Assembly (NCBI RefSeq): GCF_001686985.1 | Contig: NZ_CP015322.1 | Location: forward strand, 744,001-808,000 | From: Mesorhizobium amorphae CCNWGS0123 | GTDB lineage: Bacteria > Pseudomonadota > Alphaproteobacteria > Rhizobiales > Rhizobiaceae | Reading direction: 5' to 3' | DNA length: 64,000 nucleotides | In this document: piece after piece, positions 52,203-61,065 of the stretch | Position numbering within the stretch: the first letter of the stretch is position 1 | Layout: each line of letters opens with the position of its first letter | Translations under genes and position numbers: made by a program | Notes under the pieces: generated by a model | The model's database searches: none | What the model saw: only the letters and a program-made list of their open reading frames with translations | What the model was told of the DNA's origin: nothing

Positions 52203-53657
52203 ATGAAATTTCAGCCAAAGGCCAGCCATTTCATCGACGGAGAATACGTCGAAAGCGCAGCCGGTCAAGCGATCGAAGTTATATATCCAGCCACGGGTGA
52301 GACAATCGCACGGCTTCATGCCGCCACGCCAGCTGTAGTGGAGGAGGCGCTGCAATCATCAAAGACCGCCCAACAGAAATGGGCGGCTAAGACAGGGACA
52401 GAACGCGGTCGGATTCTGCGCCGTGCAGCCGAGATATTACGCGCGAGAAACTACGAGCTTTCTGAGCTCGAAACGCACAACACCGGTAAACCGATCCAGG
52501 AGACACTCGTAGCAGATGCATCTGCCGGGGCCGACGCTTTAGAGTATTTTGGTGGACTGGCGGCGAGTATGACTGGCGAGTATATTCCTCTGGCCAATGG
52601 AGACTTCGCCATTACGGTGCCCGAGCCGCTTGGCGTGTGTGTTGGCATAGGTGCTTGGAATTATCCGATTCAAATCGCGTGTTTGAAGGCCGCGCCGGCC
52701 TTAGCTTGCGGCAATGCAATGATTTTCAAACCATCCGAAACGACTCCCCTGTCTGCGCTGAAGCTTGCTGAAGCACTTATGGAAGCCGGTGCCCCGAAGG
52801 GCGTCTTCAATGTTGTGCAGGGATATGGCGATGTTGGAGCCACCCTCGTGGCCGATCGGCGTGTCGCTAAAGTGTCCCTAACTGGCTCTGTTCCGACGGG
52901 GCGCAGGGTATACGCGGCTGCAGCCGAGGGGATGAAACACGTTACGATGGAACTTGGCGGAAAATCGCCACTGATAGTTTTCGACGACGCAGACCTTGAG
53001 AATTCCGTCAGTGGCGCCATCATCGGAAACTTCTTCTCTTCGGGCCAAGTCTGCTCCAACGGCACACGCGTCTTCGTGCAGAAACGAATAAAGACTGCCT
53101 TCCTTGAAAGGCTGTCCTCGAGACTGGCTTTTGCAAAAATCGGCGACCCTATGGATCCACAGGTCAACTTTGGACCTATCGTAAGTCAACGGCAGTTGGA
53201 AATTGTGAAGACCTACATTGCCAGAGGCATCGCAGAGGGCGCGCGACTCGTTCACGGAGGACATCAGTTGGCACGGCCAGGCTTTTATTTGGAGCCTACG
53301 GTCTTTGCTGATGTGACAGATGAAATGACGATAGCGCGAGAGGAAATCTTCGGTCCCGTTATGTCCGTGCTAGAGTTCGAAACCGAAGAAGAGGTAATTG
53401 CACGAGCCAATGCGACAGAGTTCGGCCTGGCGGCGGGTGTATTCACTGGTGATCTCGCGCGAGCCCATCGGGTGGCCAAAAAATTCGAAGCAGGAACCTG
53501 TTACATCAACACCTATAATGCTGCTCCTGTCGAAGCTCCCTTCGGAGGTTCGAAGTTATCGGGGGTCGGTCGGGAAAATTCCAAGCTTGCGTTGCACCAC
53601 TATACGGAAATGAAGACGATCTATGTGTCGGTGAATAATCTACACGCCGCATACTAG
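52203..53657 (+). CDS. betB: Betaine-aldehyde-type aldehyde dehydrogenase
   Basis: 484 residues from ATG 52203; the open frame starts earlier (52089) but the extension is not ALDH-like. NAD(P)+-dependent ALDH fold: SHFIDGEYVESAAG, IYPATGETIARLH, PLGVCVGIGAWNYPIQIACL (coenzyme binding), NAMIFKPSETTPLSALKLAE, LTGSVPTGRRVYAAAAEGMK, VTMELGGKSPLIVFDDADLE (catalytic Glu), SSGQVCSNGTRVFVQ (catalytic Cys) and EEIFGPVMSVLEFETEEEVI. Closest in feel to BetB, which oxidises betaine aldehyde to glycine betaine, though other amino-aldehydes are possible. No choline dehydrogenase or betI lies beside it, so it may serve the biosynthetic locus instead. Confidence 0.85.
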   Translation: MKFQPKASHFIDGEYVESAAGQAIEVIYPATGETIARLHAATPAVVEEALQSSKTAQQKWAAKTGTERGRILRRAAEILRARNYELSELETHNTGKPIQETLVADASAGADALEYFGGLAASMTGEYIPLANGDFAITVPEPLGVCVGIGAWNYPIQIACLKAAPALACGNAMIFKPSETTPLSALKLAEALMEAGAPKGVFNVVQGYGDVGATLVADRRVAKVSLTGSVPTGRRVYAAAAEGMKHVTMELGGKSPLIVFDDADLENSVSGAIIGNFFSSGQVCSNGTRVFVQKRIKTAFLERLSSRLAFAKIGDPMDPQVNFGPIVSQRQLEIVKTYIARGIAEGARLVHGGHQLARPGFYLEPTVFADVTDEMTIAREEIFGPVMSVLEFETEEEVIARANATEFGLAAGVFTGDLARAHRVAKKFEAGTCYINTYNAAPVEAPFGGSKLSGVGRENSKLALHHYTEMKTIYVSVNNLHAAY

Positions 53658-53821
53658 AGAGAAATAGGAAACTGAAATGCTCCCGATTGGCCGTCGATTG
53701 CGACAAGTGGAGAACTGACGATGCGTGAAGAGTCACGAGTAAGAACACGCGTTCTGCAGGATCGACGTCGGGACCAAGGCATAACAGTTGTGATTTTCAC
53801 AGACGAGAGTTCTATCGCTTA
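53658..53821. other. Gap before nest 2
   Basis: About 165 bp. A short frame from ATG 53721 (33 codons, ending in TAG just before the IS5 end) could be the start of a gene truncated by the insertion; nothing is recognisable. Confidence 0.35.
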
Positions 53822-53837
53822 GAGTCTGTTTTGAAAT

Positions 53838-54300
53838 TCACGGATGGGCGTTTCGGGGGATGAGATTGCCGCCCATTGCGACAAGGATCATTGCGTGGGA
53901 GACGTCGATGCGCTGCTCGTAGTCGGGCACGGGGCGGCGCCATCGGGTCATCCAGCCGAAGGTCCGCTCGATGACCCAGCGGCGGGGCAATATCTGGAAG
54001 CCCTTCTGGTCGTCGGACCGACGGATGATCTCGACCACGAAGTCGAGATGGGTGGCTTTGTCCATGAGCTTCAGCCAATCATAGGCGCCATCGGCGAACA
54101 GATGCTTCACCCAGGGCCATCGTTTGCGGATACCATCCAGGATCGCCTGAGCGCCGGCACTATCGGAGATATCGGCGGTAGTGAGGTTGACCATCAACAG
54201 CCGCCCGTCCGTATCGACGGCAATGTGTCGCTAGCGGCCGACAATCTTCTTGCCGGCGTCATAACCCCTTGTTTCAGCTTGCGGAGCTTTGACCGATTGG
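53838..54300 (-). pseudogene. IS5a transposase, C-terminal half
   Basis: QSVKAPQAETRGYDAGKKIV, GR, an in-frame TAG, RHIAVDTDGRLLMVNLTTAD, SDSAGAQAILDGIRKRWPWV, HLFADGAYDWLKLMDKA, RRWVIERTFGWMTRWRRPV and a stop at 53838. The Asp of HIAVDTDG, the Asp of FADGAYD and the Glu of VIERTFGW are the DDE residues. It continues the N-terminal half at 60652-60985. Confidence 0.82.
54293..54300 (+). repeat. 8-bp direct repeat flanking IS5b, left
   Basis: CCGATTGG, repeated at 60644-60651. It is the target duplication of the inserted IS5b-type element. Confidence 0.75.
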
Positions 54301-54372
54301 ACAGTTCGAAATACCTGGCCTTTGGAACCGGATTTTGATTCACTCGGCGCGTTGATTTGCGCGGAGGCAGTG

Positions 54373-55404
54373 GATGCGGGGACAGGCTGGTTTCTGGGAC
54401 ATCGACGTGCGCCATGTGCGGCTAAACGAGGCCGGCGATCCGCTGGAGAAGCTGAATGGGTGGTTCCGTGGGAGGTTTTCCGCAAGCCGCTCGGCAAGGC
54501 GCTGAGGCGCTCCGATGGCGAAGGGTGGCCGGCCGCCTTACGATCCGGTGATGATGTTCAAGATCATGGTTCTGCAGGCACTCTACGGCCTTTCTGACGA
54601 CCAGGCCGAGTTCCAGATCCAGGACCGACTATCCTTCATGCGCTTCCTGGGGCTGGGTCTCGCAGACAGGGTGCCGGACGCCAAGACGATCTGGCTGTTG
54701 CGGGAGCATCTCACACAGGCCGGCGCGGTGGACAACCTGTTTGCCCGTTTCGACAAGCACCTCGGCAAGGCCGGCTACCTGGCGATGGGCGGGCAGATCG
54801 TCGATGCCACCATCGTGGCGGCGCCCAAGCAGCGCAACACCGACGCCGAGAAGACTGACATTAAGGCGGGCAAGGCTCCGGGCGAGTGGAAGAACAACCC
54901 CGCGAAACTGCGCCAGAAGGACCGGGACGCGCGTTGGACGGTGAGGTTTTCGAAGGCCAAGATGGCCGAGGATGGAAAGGCGCAGCAGCGCGACATCGCC
55001 ATTCCCGCCTTCGGCTACAAGAACCACGCCGCGATCGATCGTCGGCATGGCTTCATCCGCGGCTGGAACGTCACGAGCGCGGCGGCCTATGACGGCGCGC
55101 AGCTTCGCAATGTCCTCAACCGCGCTAACACTGGTTCGACTGTCTGGGCCGACACGGCCTATCGCTCGAAAAAGAACGAGGAGTGGCTGGAGAAAAATGG
55201 CTACGTCTCTGACATCCACCAGAAGAAACCGAAGGGTCGGCAGATGAGTGAGGCGACGTCGCGGGCCAATGGGCGGAGATCGAAAACCCGCGCATTCGTC
55301 GAACACGTCTTCGCGCCGCAGAAATCCAGGATGGGCCTGTTCGTACGCACCATCGGCATCGCCCGCGCCAGGACGAAGATCGGCATGGCCAACCTTGCCT
55401 ACAA
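54373..55404 (+). pseudogene. IS5b transposase, frameshifted and cut by IS21b
   Basis: Frame 1 from ATG 54373: MRGQAGFWDIDVRHVRLNEA, GDPLEKLNG. Frame 2: VVPWEVFRKPLGKALRRSDG. Frame 3 from about 54515: GGRPPYDPVMMFKIMVLQAL, YGLSDDQAEFQIQDRLSFMR, GQIVDATIVAAPKQRNT (catalytic Asp), GYKNHAAIDRRHGFIRGWNV, WADTAYRSKKN, RAFVEHVFAPQKSRMGLFV (catalytic Glu) and KIGMANLAYN. The last codons (VTRFVWHEGRTASA and stop) are at 60447-60492 beyond IS21b. Two N-terminal frameshifts and the insertion inactivate it. Confidence 0.82.
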
Positions 55405-55525
55405 TGCGGGTTCCGACGATCGCGCGCATGTATTCCAATCTGATGCCGCGCAGCGTTCCTATCTGATCGCGCGCAGGTGGAGCACCTGATCGTCGGGTCA
55501 AGATGTCATCGTATTTGCAGTCCGG

Positions 55526-56266
55526 TCAAGCGGCAGCGGAGATGGTCGACCTGCGCATGGATTCGCCGCTGAGTTCGAGCCGGTGAGCGTTGTGAATGAG
55601 GCGATCTAGTATGGCATCGGCGTAGGTGGGATCCCCGATCAGATCGAACCAACGGGCCACCGGAAGCTGGCTGGTCACCAGCGTTGAGCGACGCCCGTAC
55701 CGATCTTCGAGGATTTCGAGCAGGTGATGACGGGCATTGCCGTCGAGGGGTTCAAGTCCCCAGTCGTCGAGGATGAGGAGATCGACCCTGGCGAGGCTTT
55801 TCATGCGCGCGGCGATGCGGCCATCGCCTTTGGCCAGGGACAGATCATCGATCAGGCGCGGCAGCCGGGTGTAGAGTACCGAGCGATTGTCACGGCAAGC
55901 CTTGTGGCCGATGGCGCAGGCCAGCCAACTCTTCCCCACCCCCGCCGGCCCGATGATGGCCAAGCTCTCATGGGCCGCGATCCAGTCACCCTTGAGCAGC
56001 CTGTCGAACAGCCTGCGATCGAGACCGCGCGCGGCACGGTAATCCACGTCCTCGGGTACGGCATGGTGACGTAGCCTGGCATGACGAAGGCGAAGCGCAA
56101 GGCGCCGGTCATTGCGATAGGTCGCCTCGTGATCGAGGAGAAGGGCAAGCCATTCGGCATGGCTAAGGTTGGCGGCATCGCTGTTGCTCTCCAGTTCGGT
56201 GAACGCATGCGCCATGCCTGCCAGACCGAGTTGCCCCAGCAGTTCGAGTGTCGGGTGTTTGAGCAT
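55526..56266 (-). CDS. istB: IstB of IS21b
   Basis: 246 residues from ATG 56266 (MLKHPTLELLGQLGLAGMAH); longer frames upstream are not IstB-like. Helical N-terminus, Walker A AIIGPAGVGKSWLACAIGH, Walker B LLILDDWGLEPLDGNAR, and the C-terminal motifs STLVTSQLPVARWFDLIGDP and ILDRLIHNAHRLELSGESMR. An AAA+ helper for IS21 transposition. Intact, whereas its transposase partner is not. It starts 10 bp after the istA stop. Confidence 0.9.
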   Translation of the reverse strand: MLKHPTLELLGQLGLAGMAHAFTELESNSDAANLSHAEWLALLLDHEATYRNDRRLALRLRHARLRHHAVPEDVDYRAARGLDRRLFDRLLKGDWIAAHESLAIIGPAGVGKSWLACAIGHKACRDNRSVLYTRLPRLIDDLSLAKGDGRIAARMKSLARVDLLILDDWGLEPLDGNARHHLLEILEDRYGRRSTLVTSQLPVARWFDLIGDPTYADAILDRLIHNAHRLELSGESMRRSTISAAA

Positions 56267-56276
56267 TGCAGTCCTT

Positions 56277-57754
56277 TCAGTGGTAATATCCGGGGCCCCG
56301 GATGTTGGTGTGGAAGATCGGCGTGTGCTCCGAGGCCTTGCGCACCGGAACCTTGTCGAGCCCCTTCTCGAGGATCGATTTGACTGAAGGATAATTGCGC
56401 GCCTGGATCTCCAGCGCGCGCCGCGCGGCCGCTTCCAAGCGTTCGGTGCCGAAGCGCTTCTCCAGTCCGATGATGCCGAGGCATGAACGGTAACCCTGCT
56501 CGGGATGCGGCCGATCCTCGATGATCTTCTCAACCAGCAGCGACAGCATCGGGCCGATCCGTGCCGCTTCCTCCCGGATTTTCAACGGCGTCTATTCCCG
56601 GTAGCGCCGGTGGCTCGACGGCATATGTTCGGGGATCGTCGTATGCCGCCCGTTGCCGCTGCCACGCATGTGCGCGGCGATGCGTTCGCCTTCGAGGAAG
56701 ATTTCGACGGTGCGTGCGGTGATGCGGGCCTCGACCTCGCGGCGGGCGAAGCGCCAAGGGACCGAGTAATGGTGATGCTCGATCGCAATGTGATAATCGA
56801 GCCCGACCCGGCAACGCTTCCACTCAGCATGGACCCACGGTTCGATCGGCAGCGGCTTGAGGTTCGGCGCGTCAATCTCCTCGAACAGATGGCGCCGCGT
56901 TTTGCCGAACTGGCGAAGCACCCGTGTCTCGTTGAGATCGGCGATGCACTCGGCGACCGCAATGTTCACCTCGGCCAGACTGTAGAAGATCCGGTTACGC
57001 AAGCGGCCCAGAACCCAGCGTTCGACAATGCCGACGCAGGCCTCGACTTTCGCCTTATCCCGCGGCTTCCTCGGCCGCGCCGGGAGTACCGCCGTGCCGT
57101 AATGGCGCGCCATGTCGGTATAGCTGCGGTTGACCATCGGATCGAAGTGACACGCCTTGATCACCGCAACTTTCGCGTTATCGGGGACCAGAAGATGAGC
57201 CACGCCGCCAAAGAAGCCGAAAGCGCTGTTGTGCGCTTCGATCCAGTCGGCGAACCGCTCGGTCCACGTCGCGCAGGCAAATGACAAGCTCGATCCGCCG
57301 AGCACCGCCACAAACAGATGGGCATCGCGCACCTCACCGGTCCGGCGGTCGACCACAGAGGCAGGCGACCTTCCCAGTGCCGGAACAGGTCACACCAACG
57401 ACTGTAGCGATAACCATCCGGGTGCGCGCCGATATATTCTTCCCACAGAACCTGCAGCGTCACATGCTTGCGCTTCAGCTCACATGCCACCGCCGACCAG
57501 TCCGGTTCCGGCTGCTTGCGCCGGCCAGGCTTCACCCCAGGTAAGCCGTACAGGCACGACTCCAGGTCGGCGTCGCTCATCTCTACAGGGACCGGCCAGT
57601 TCAGCCCGGAGCGTGCAAACCGCTTCAACATATCCCGGACCGTCGTTGCCCCGACCCCGGTACGCTCGCCAATCACCCGCGTCGATAGTCCTGCTTCCAG
57701 GCTCAAACGCAAAATCTCGCGCACGTGGCGCATCGTAACCCTCCTCGTCGGCAT
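56277..57754 (-). pseudogene. istA: IstA of IS21b, with internal deletion and stop
   Basis: N-terminal part from 57754: MPTRRVTMRHVREILRLSLE, GLSTRVIGERTGVGATTVRD, YRYSRWCDLFRHWEGRLP. Around 57360 a stretch of about 20 residues (the usual F-V-D-Y-A-G region with the first catalytic Asp) is missing and the frame changes. The middle part VDRRTGEVRDAHLFVAVLGG, VPDNAKVAVIKACHFDPMVN and KAKVEACVGIVERWVLGRLR runs to an in-frame TAG at 56592, after which the C-terminal part KIREEAARIGPMLSLLVEKI continues to 56277. The transposase is therefore dead in three ways. Confidence 0.85.
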
Positions 57755-57814
57755 CCATTCCTCCGGTCGCTATCCGACCGGAAAAATGGCCCAACGATCA
57801 GGCTCTCCCAACTC

Positions 57815-57932
57815 CAAACTGCGCGCGATGGCTTCGGAATTCTGCGCGGACAATTCTCGGAATGCTGCGCCCCATCATTTCGGAATGCCGCGCGCGATCA
57901 AATCGGAACGCTGCGCGCGATCGCCTCGGAAT
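57815..57932. repeat. Iterated terminal repeats of IS21b
   Basis: Five loosely spaced copies of a CGGAATGCTGCGCG-type unit at intervals of roughly 22 bp, close to the right end of IS21b. Inverted relatives occur at the left end (55407-55480). IS21 transposases bind such multiple sites at each end. Confidence 0.65.
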
Positions 57933-57940
57933 CTGGAGGG

Positions 57941-57991
57941 TTATGTGAGGTCGCATCGGTCGTCGCGGCGAGCTCGAGCGACCTCACATAA
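57941..57991. repeat. Hairpin-forming inverted repeat at the IS91 element end
   Basis: TTATGTGAGGTCGC (57941-57954) and GCGACCTCACATAA (57978-57991) are perfect inverted copies with a 23-bp loop region. It lies downstream of the transposase gene, where IS91-type elements have their rolling-circle origin. The outer TTATGTG / CACATAA also recalls the ends of the RIT element. Confidence 0.7.
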
Positions 57992-58272
57992 GCCGGATTG
58001 AAGTAAGGCGCGGGTTGTTAGCCGCTGTTATGGAGATAGTAGGGCACGCTGTTTGACGGCGATAGCGAATTCGTCGCGTGCAGCGGTGGCACGACCGAAT
58101 TTTGGCTTGATCCGGCGACCTTCGCGAGCAGCTTGGCGGGCGATCGGTGGCGATTTTTGCGCTCTCAATGCACACTGTCGGTCTTTCGGTGTGACCAGGG
58201 CCAAGCGGTGTCGCGCGCAGGCGGGGCGCTTGGTTTTGCGGGCATATCGGAGGGGGTGCGGATTGTCGGAGT

Positions 58273-59460
58273 TCATGATGTATCGCACCAGAAAGATGAT
58301 GGCCGGGGCGGCGAAACAGGCGCAACAGTGATCCCTGTCCTGTGCATGGGACGCCGGCAGTCAGGGCATTCGTAGGACTGCCTGTGCTGTGATTTGCCGG
58401 CCTGCTGCTGCCCGCCTGCTGGTGATGGCTGGTCGAGGAGCTGCCTGCAGAGACCGATCCGATCCCGTCGGTGACTATTGGCGAGAAAGCCGAAGTGACG
58501 CATGCGGTGGAAGCCGGCGGGAAGCACGTGAAGAAGAAAGCGCCGGATGAACTCGCGCGGGTCAAGGCGCATGATCTTCTCGCGGTCCCGACCATTGCCA
58601 CGGTAATCCTTCCATCTGAAGGCAACATGGCCGTCATCGACCTCGACGATGCGGCTGTTGGCGATGGCAACACGATGGGTGTAACGGCCGAGATAGGCAA
58701 GCACCTGGTCAGGGCCGCCGAACGGTGGCTTCGAATAAACAACCCATTCGACGCGGCGAGCACGCGCGAGATGGCGGGTGAACGCCTCGGCGTCGTTGAG
58801 ATGGCTGAGTTCGTTGGAGAAGCGGAGTTCACCGTGAGCGAAGACGTCGGCAAGGGCAGTCAGAAAGAGCCGCCGAAACAGGCGCGACAGCACGCGCACG
58901 GGCAGAAAGAAGCCCGGCCGGCAAGCGACCCATCTTGACCTGCCGGGCGAGAGACCGCCGCCGGGCACGACGCAATGGACATGGGGATGATGGGTCATGG
59001 CCTGGCCCCAGGTGTGAAGCACGGCGACGATGCCGATCTCGGCGCCCAGCCGCTTGGGGTCGGCGGCAACGGCCTGCAGCGTCTGGGCTGCGATCCGCAT
59101 CAGCAATGCATAGACGACCGCCTTGTTGTGAAAGGCGATCTCGGCGATGCCAGGTGGTAGCGTGAAGACCACATGAAAGTACGGGACCGGCAACAGATCG
59201 GCGACGCGTGCATCGACCCACTCCTTGCGGGCCGCGCCTTGACACTTCGGGCAATGGCGATTGCGGCAGGAATTATAGGAGATGCGGGTCCTGCCGCAAT
59301 CGTCGCAGGCATCGACGTGACCACCGAGCCTGGGTGTCCGGCAAGCTTCGATCGCGCCCATGACGCGTCGCTCGCCGCGGCCCAGATGACCGGCGTTCTC
59401 ACGCCTGTAGGAACTCCCATGCCGTCGAAAGATGTCGGCGACTTCGAAGGTGGGGCGCAA
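58273..59460 (-). CDS. IS91-family transposase
   Basis: 395 residues. An N-terminal zinc-binding region (CRTPRLGGHVDACDDCGRTR, YNSCRNRHCPKCQGAARKEW) with many paired cysteines is followed by the HUH motif HHPHVHCVVPGGGL (about 160) and the tyrosine motif VLAYLGRYTHRVAIANSRI (about 275). C-terminal basic region and a second cysteine set (YECPDCRRPM). These enzymes move one DNA strand by rolling-circle transposition. The frame is intact, and it follows the tyrosine recombinase gene after 4 bp, an arrangement known in some IS91 relatives. May be active. Confidence 0.9.
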   Translation of the reverse strand: MRPTFEVADIFRRHGSSYRRENAGHLGRGERRVMGAIEACRTPRLGGHVDACDDCGRTRISYNSCRNRHCPKCQGAARKEWVDARVADLLPVPYFHVVFTLPPGIAEIAFHNKAVVYALLMRIAAQTLQAVAADPKRLGAEIGIVAVLHTWGQAMTHHPHVHCVVPGGGLSPGRSRWVACRPGFFLPVRVLSRLFRRLFLTALADVFAHGELRFSNELSHLNDAEAFTRHLARARRVEWVVYSKPPFGGPDQVLAYLGRYTHRVAIANSRIVEVDDGHVAFRWKDYRGNGRDREKIMRLDPREFIRRFLLHVLPAGFHRMRHFGFLANSHRRDRIGLCRQLLDQPSPAGGQQQAGKSQHRQSYECPDCRRPMHRTGITVAPVSPPRPSSFWCDTS

Positions 59461-59464
59461 CCGA

Positions 59465-60328
59465 TTACGATTCCGGCGGCGTCACCTCCAGTCGTAATCG
59501 ATCGAGCGGACTGGCCGTCGACCGGATCGTGTCGGTGGAGACCTGGGCATAGCGCGCTGTCGTCGAGAGGTTGGCGTGTCCGAGCAGGACCTGGATGATG
59601 CGAATATCGGTCCCGTTCTCGAGCAGATGAGTGGCAAAGGAATGCCGCAGCGTATGGACGGTGACGTGCTTGGAAAGGCCCGCAGCCGCAACCGCCGAAC
59701 GACAGGCGGAATGCAGCACCCACGGCTCGATCGGCTTGTCAGAATCGCGCCCGGGAAACAGAATGTCCCTGGGTCGCGCCAAGCGCCAATAGCTGCGTAG
59801 GATCCCGAGTAGTTCCGGCGACAGCATGACGTAGCGGGCTTTGCCGCCTTTGCCGCGTGTGATGTGGATCACCATCCTTGAGCTGTCGATATCGTTGGCG
59901 CGAAGACCACAGACTTCCGAGACCCTGAGACCGGCGGCATAAGCTGTTGTCAGAGCTACCCGCGCCTTCAAGCTGGAGACAGCCTGCAAAAATTCGACGA
60001 CCTCGTCGCTGGAAAGAACTACCGGCAACTGGCGAGGCTCGCGCGCATACGGAATATGCTCCGGGATGGTATCCTGACCGAGCGTTACGCCATAGAGGAA
60101 CCGGAGTGCGCAGACGATCTGGTTCAATCCCGACCAGGAGATGCCCTTCGACACGAGGTGAACCTGGAAGGCATGGATATCGTCAAGGCCCAGCCGATCG
60201 GGCGATCGGCCAAAATAGCGGCTAAACTTTGCGACTGCATAAAGGTAGGATTGCTGCGTGGCCGGAGATAGATTGCGGACTGTCATGTCCTCGATCATCC
60301 GGCGACGCAGAGGGCTCATCTCAGCCAT
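59465..60328 (-). CDS. XerD-like tyrosine recombinase of the IS91 element
   Basis: 287 residues from ATG 60328 (AGGAGAT just upstream); the open frame begins at 60367. N-terminal SAM-like domain (MIEDMTVRNLSPATQQSYLY, FQVHLVSKGISWSGLNQIVC). Catalytic set: AAGLRVSEVCGLRANDID, ITRGKGGKARYVMLSPE, VHTLRHSFATHLLENGTD, VLLGHANLSTTARYAQVS. Paired with the IS91 transposase downstream. Its role in IS91-type elements is not settled; resolving transposition intermediates is plausible. Confidence 0.9.
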   Translation of the reverse strand: MAEMSPLRRRMIEDMTVRNLSPATQQSYLYAVAKFSRYFGRSPDRLGLDDIHAFQVHLVSKGISWSGLNQIVCALRFLYGVTLGQDTIPEHIPYAREPRQLPVVLSSDEVVEFLQAVSSLKARVALTTAYAAGLRVSEVCGLRANDIDSSRMVIHITRGKGGKARYVMLSPELLGILRSYWRLARPRDILFPGRDSDKPIEPWVLHSACRSAVAAAGLSKHVTVHTLRHSFATHLLENGTDIRIIQVLLGHANLSTTARYAQVSTDTIRSTASPLDRLRLEVTPPES

Positions 60329-60446
60329 CTGGATCTCCTGTCTGAAGGATGGGTTTGCAACACCCAAATCCTCTCAGACAGGAGGCGTCTCTCAAAGCGG
60401 GCACCAATTGCCGCGACTAGCGGCTTAGTTCAATCCGCACCTACAA

Positions 60447-60643
60447 TGTCACCCGCTTCGTCTGGCACGAGGGGCGAACTGCGTCCGCATAACGGCGAAT
60501 GCGACGAAAACCGCCGATGCAACGCCTAAATCAATCAGCCATCCGCCCAGACAAGGGGCGAAAACCTTGTCATAGAGTCAGATTCGGCCAACCACGCCCG
60601 TTTGTCCGCCTTGCCGTTCTAAAACCACGGTAAATCGATCTGT
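60447..60643 (+). pseudogene. Tail of the IS5b transposase and right end of IS5b
   Basis: After the repeat CCTACAA, the frame reads VTRFVWHEGRTASA and stops at 60490-60492, the expected C-terminus of the IS5b transposase. The remaining 150 bp are the non-coding end of IS5b with its inverted repeat. Confidence 0.75.
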
Positions 60644-60651
60644 CCGATTGG

Positions 60652-60985
60652 CTGTCGATCACGCCAGCCGTGGGACTGGCCTCGCGCCCCGCTCGCTCGC
60701 GATCCAGCATCAGCGCCACATCGTGGATGGTCTGGAACAGAAAACGCCGCGCCAACTCGCGAAACCAGCCGTAAACCGTCTGCCAGGGCCCGAAATGGAT
60801 CGGCAGCATTCGCCAACCGCAACCGGAGCGGACCAGGTAGCGCACGGCGTTGACCACCTCCCGGAAATCAACCTCGCAGGACGTCCGCGACGCCCAGGCT
60901 TGGGCATCAGCGGCGCGAACTGATCCCACTCCTCGTCCGTCAGATCAGACGGGTAGCGCTTGGTCTTCTTGGCAATCTGGGCCAT
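60652..60985 (-). pseudogene. IS5a transposase, N-terminal half, frameshifted
   Basis: From ATG 60985: MAQIAKKTKRYPSDLTDEEW, DQFAPLMPKPGRRGRPA; after a frame change near 60885: DFREVVNAVRYLVRSGCGWR, MLPIHFGPWQTVYGWFRELA, QTIHDVALMLDRERAGREAS, PTAGVIDSQS. The frame is cut at the repeat CCAATCGG by IS5b and continues at 54300 (QSVKAP). Confidence 0.8.
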
Positions 60986-61065
60986 CCGCCCACGACTCTG
61001 CTCTGTCCACATCCAAAGTTCGAATCATAACCAAGCCTCAGATGGAACCGATACCAAGCCGGTTT

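Larger units (their letters stand above)
57934..60435 (-). mobile_element. IS91-type element with tyrosine recombinase, inside IS21b
   Basis: The right terminal repeat of IS21b is split, with AATC present on both sides (57930-57933 and 60432-60435). Content: IS91-family HUH/Y transposase and an XerD-like tyrosine recombinase, both minus strand, plus a hairpin-forming repeat at the left (replication-origin side). Length about 2.5 kb. Confidence 0.75.
55405..60439 (-). mobile_element. IS21-family element (IS21b) inside IS5b
   Basis: Left end TGCGGGTTCCGACGATCG at 55405; right end (inverted) TGCGGATTCCGAGGCGATCG, whose last few bases (to 60439) are separated from the rest by the IS91 element. 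The 7-bp repeat CCTACAA flanks it (55398-55404, 60440-60446). Without the IS91 insert it is about 2.53 kb. It carries istB and a broken istA. Confidence 0.8.
54301..60643 (+). mobile_element. IS5b-type element, split by IS21b
   Basis: Ends ACAGTTCGAAATACC at 54301 and, inverted, ACAGATCGATTTACC from 60643. It is flanked by CCGATTGG. Without the insert at 55398-60446 it is about 1.3 kb. Its transposase reads from 54373 to 55404 and finishes at 60447-60492. Confidence 0.72.

Noticed and set aside
57815..57932. Short spaced repeats as a possible CRISPR array or iteron origin
   Set aside because: They sit at the end of IS21b, vary in sequence and have inverted relatives at the other end, as expected of transposase-binding sites.
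58028..58288. 86-residue minus-strand frame after the IS91 transposase
   Set aside because: It overlaps the transposase end, is highly basic and lies in the element's end region; no family or ribosome site supports it.
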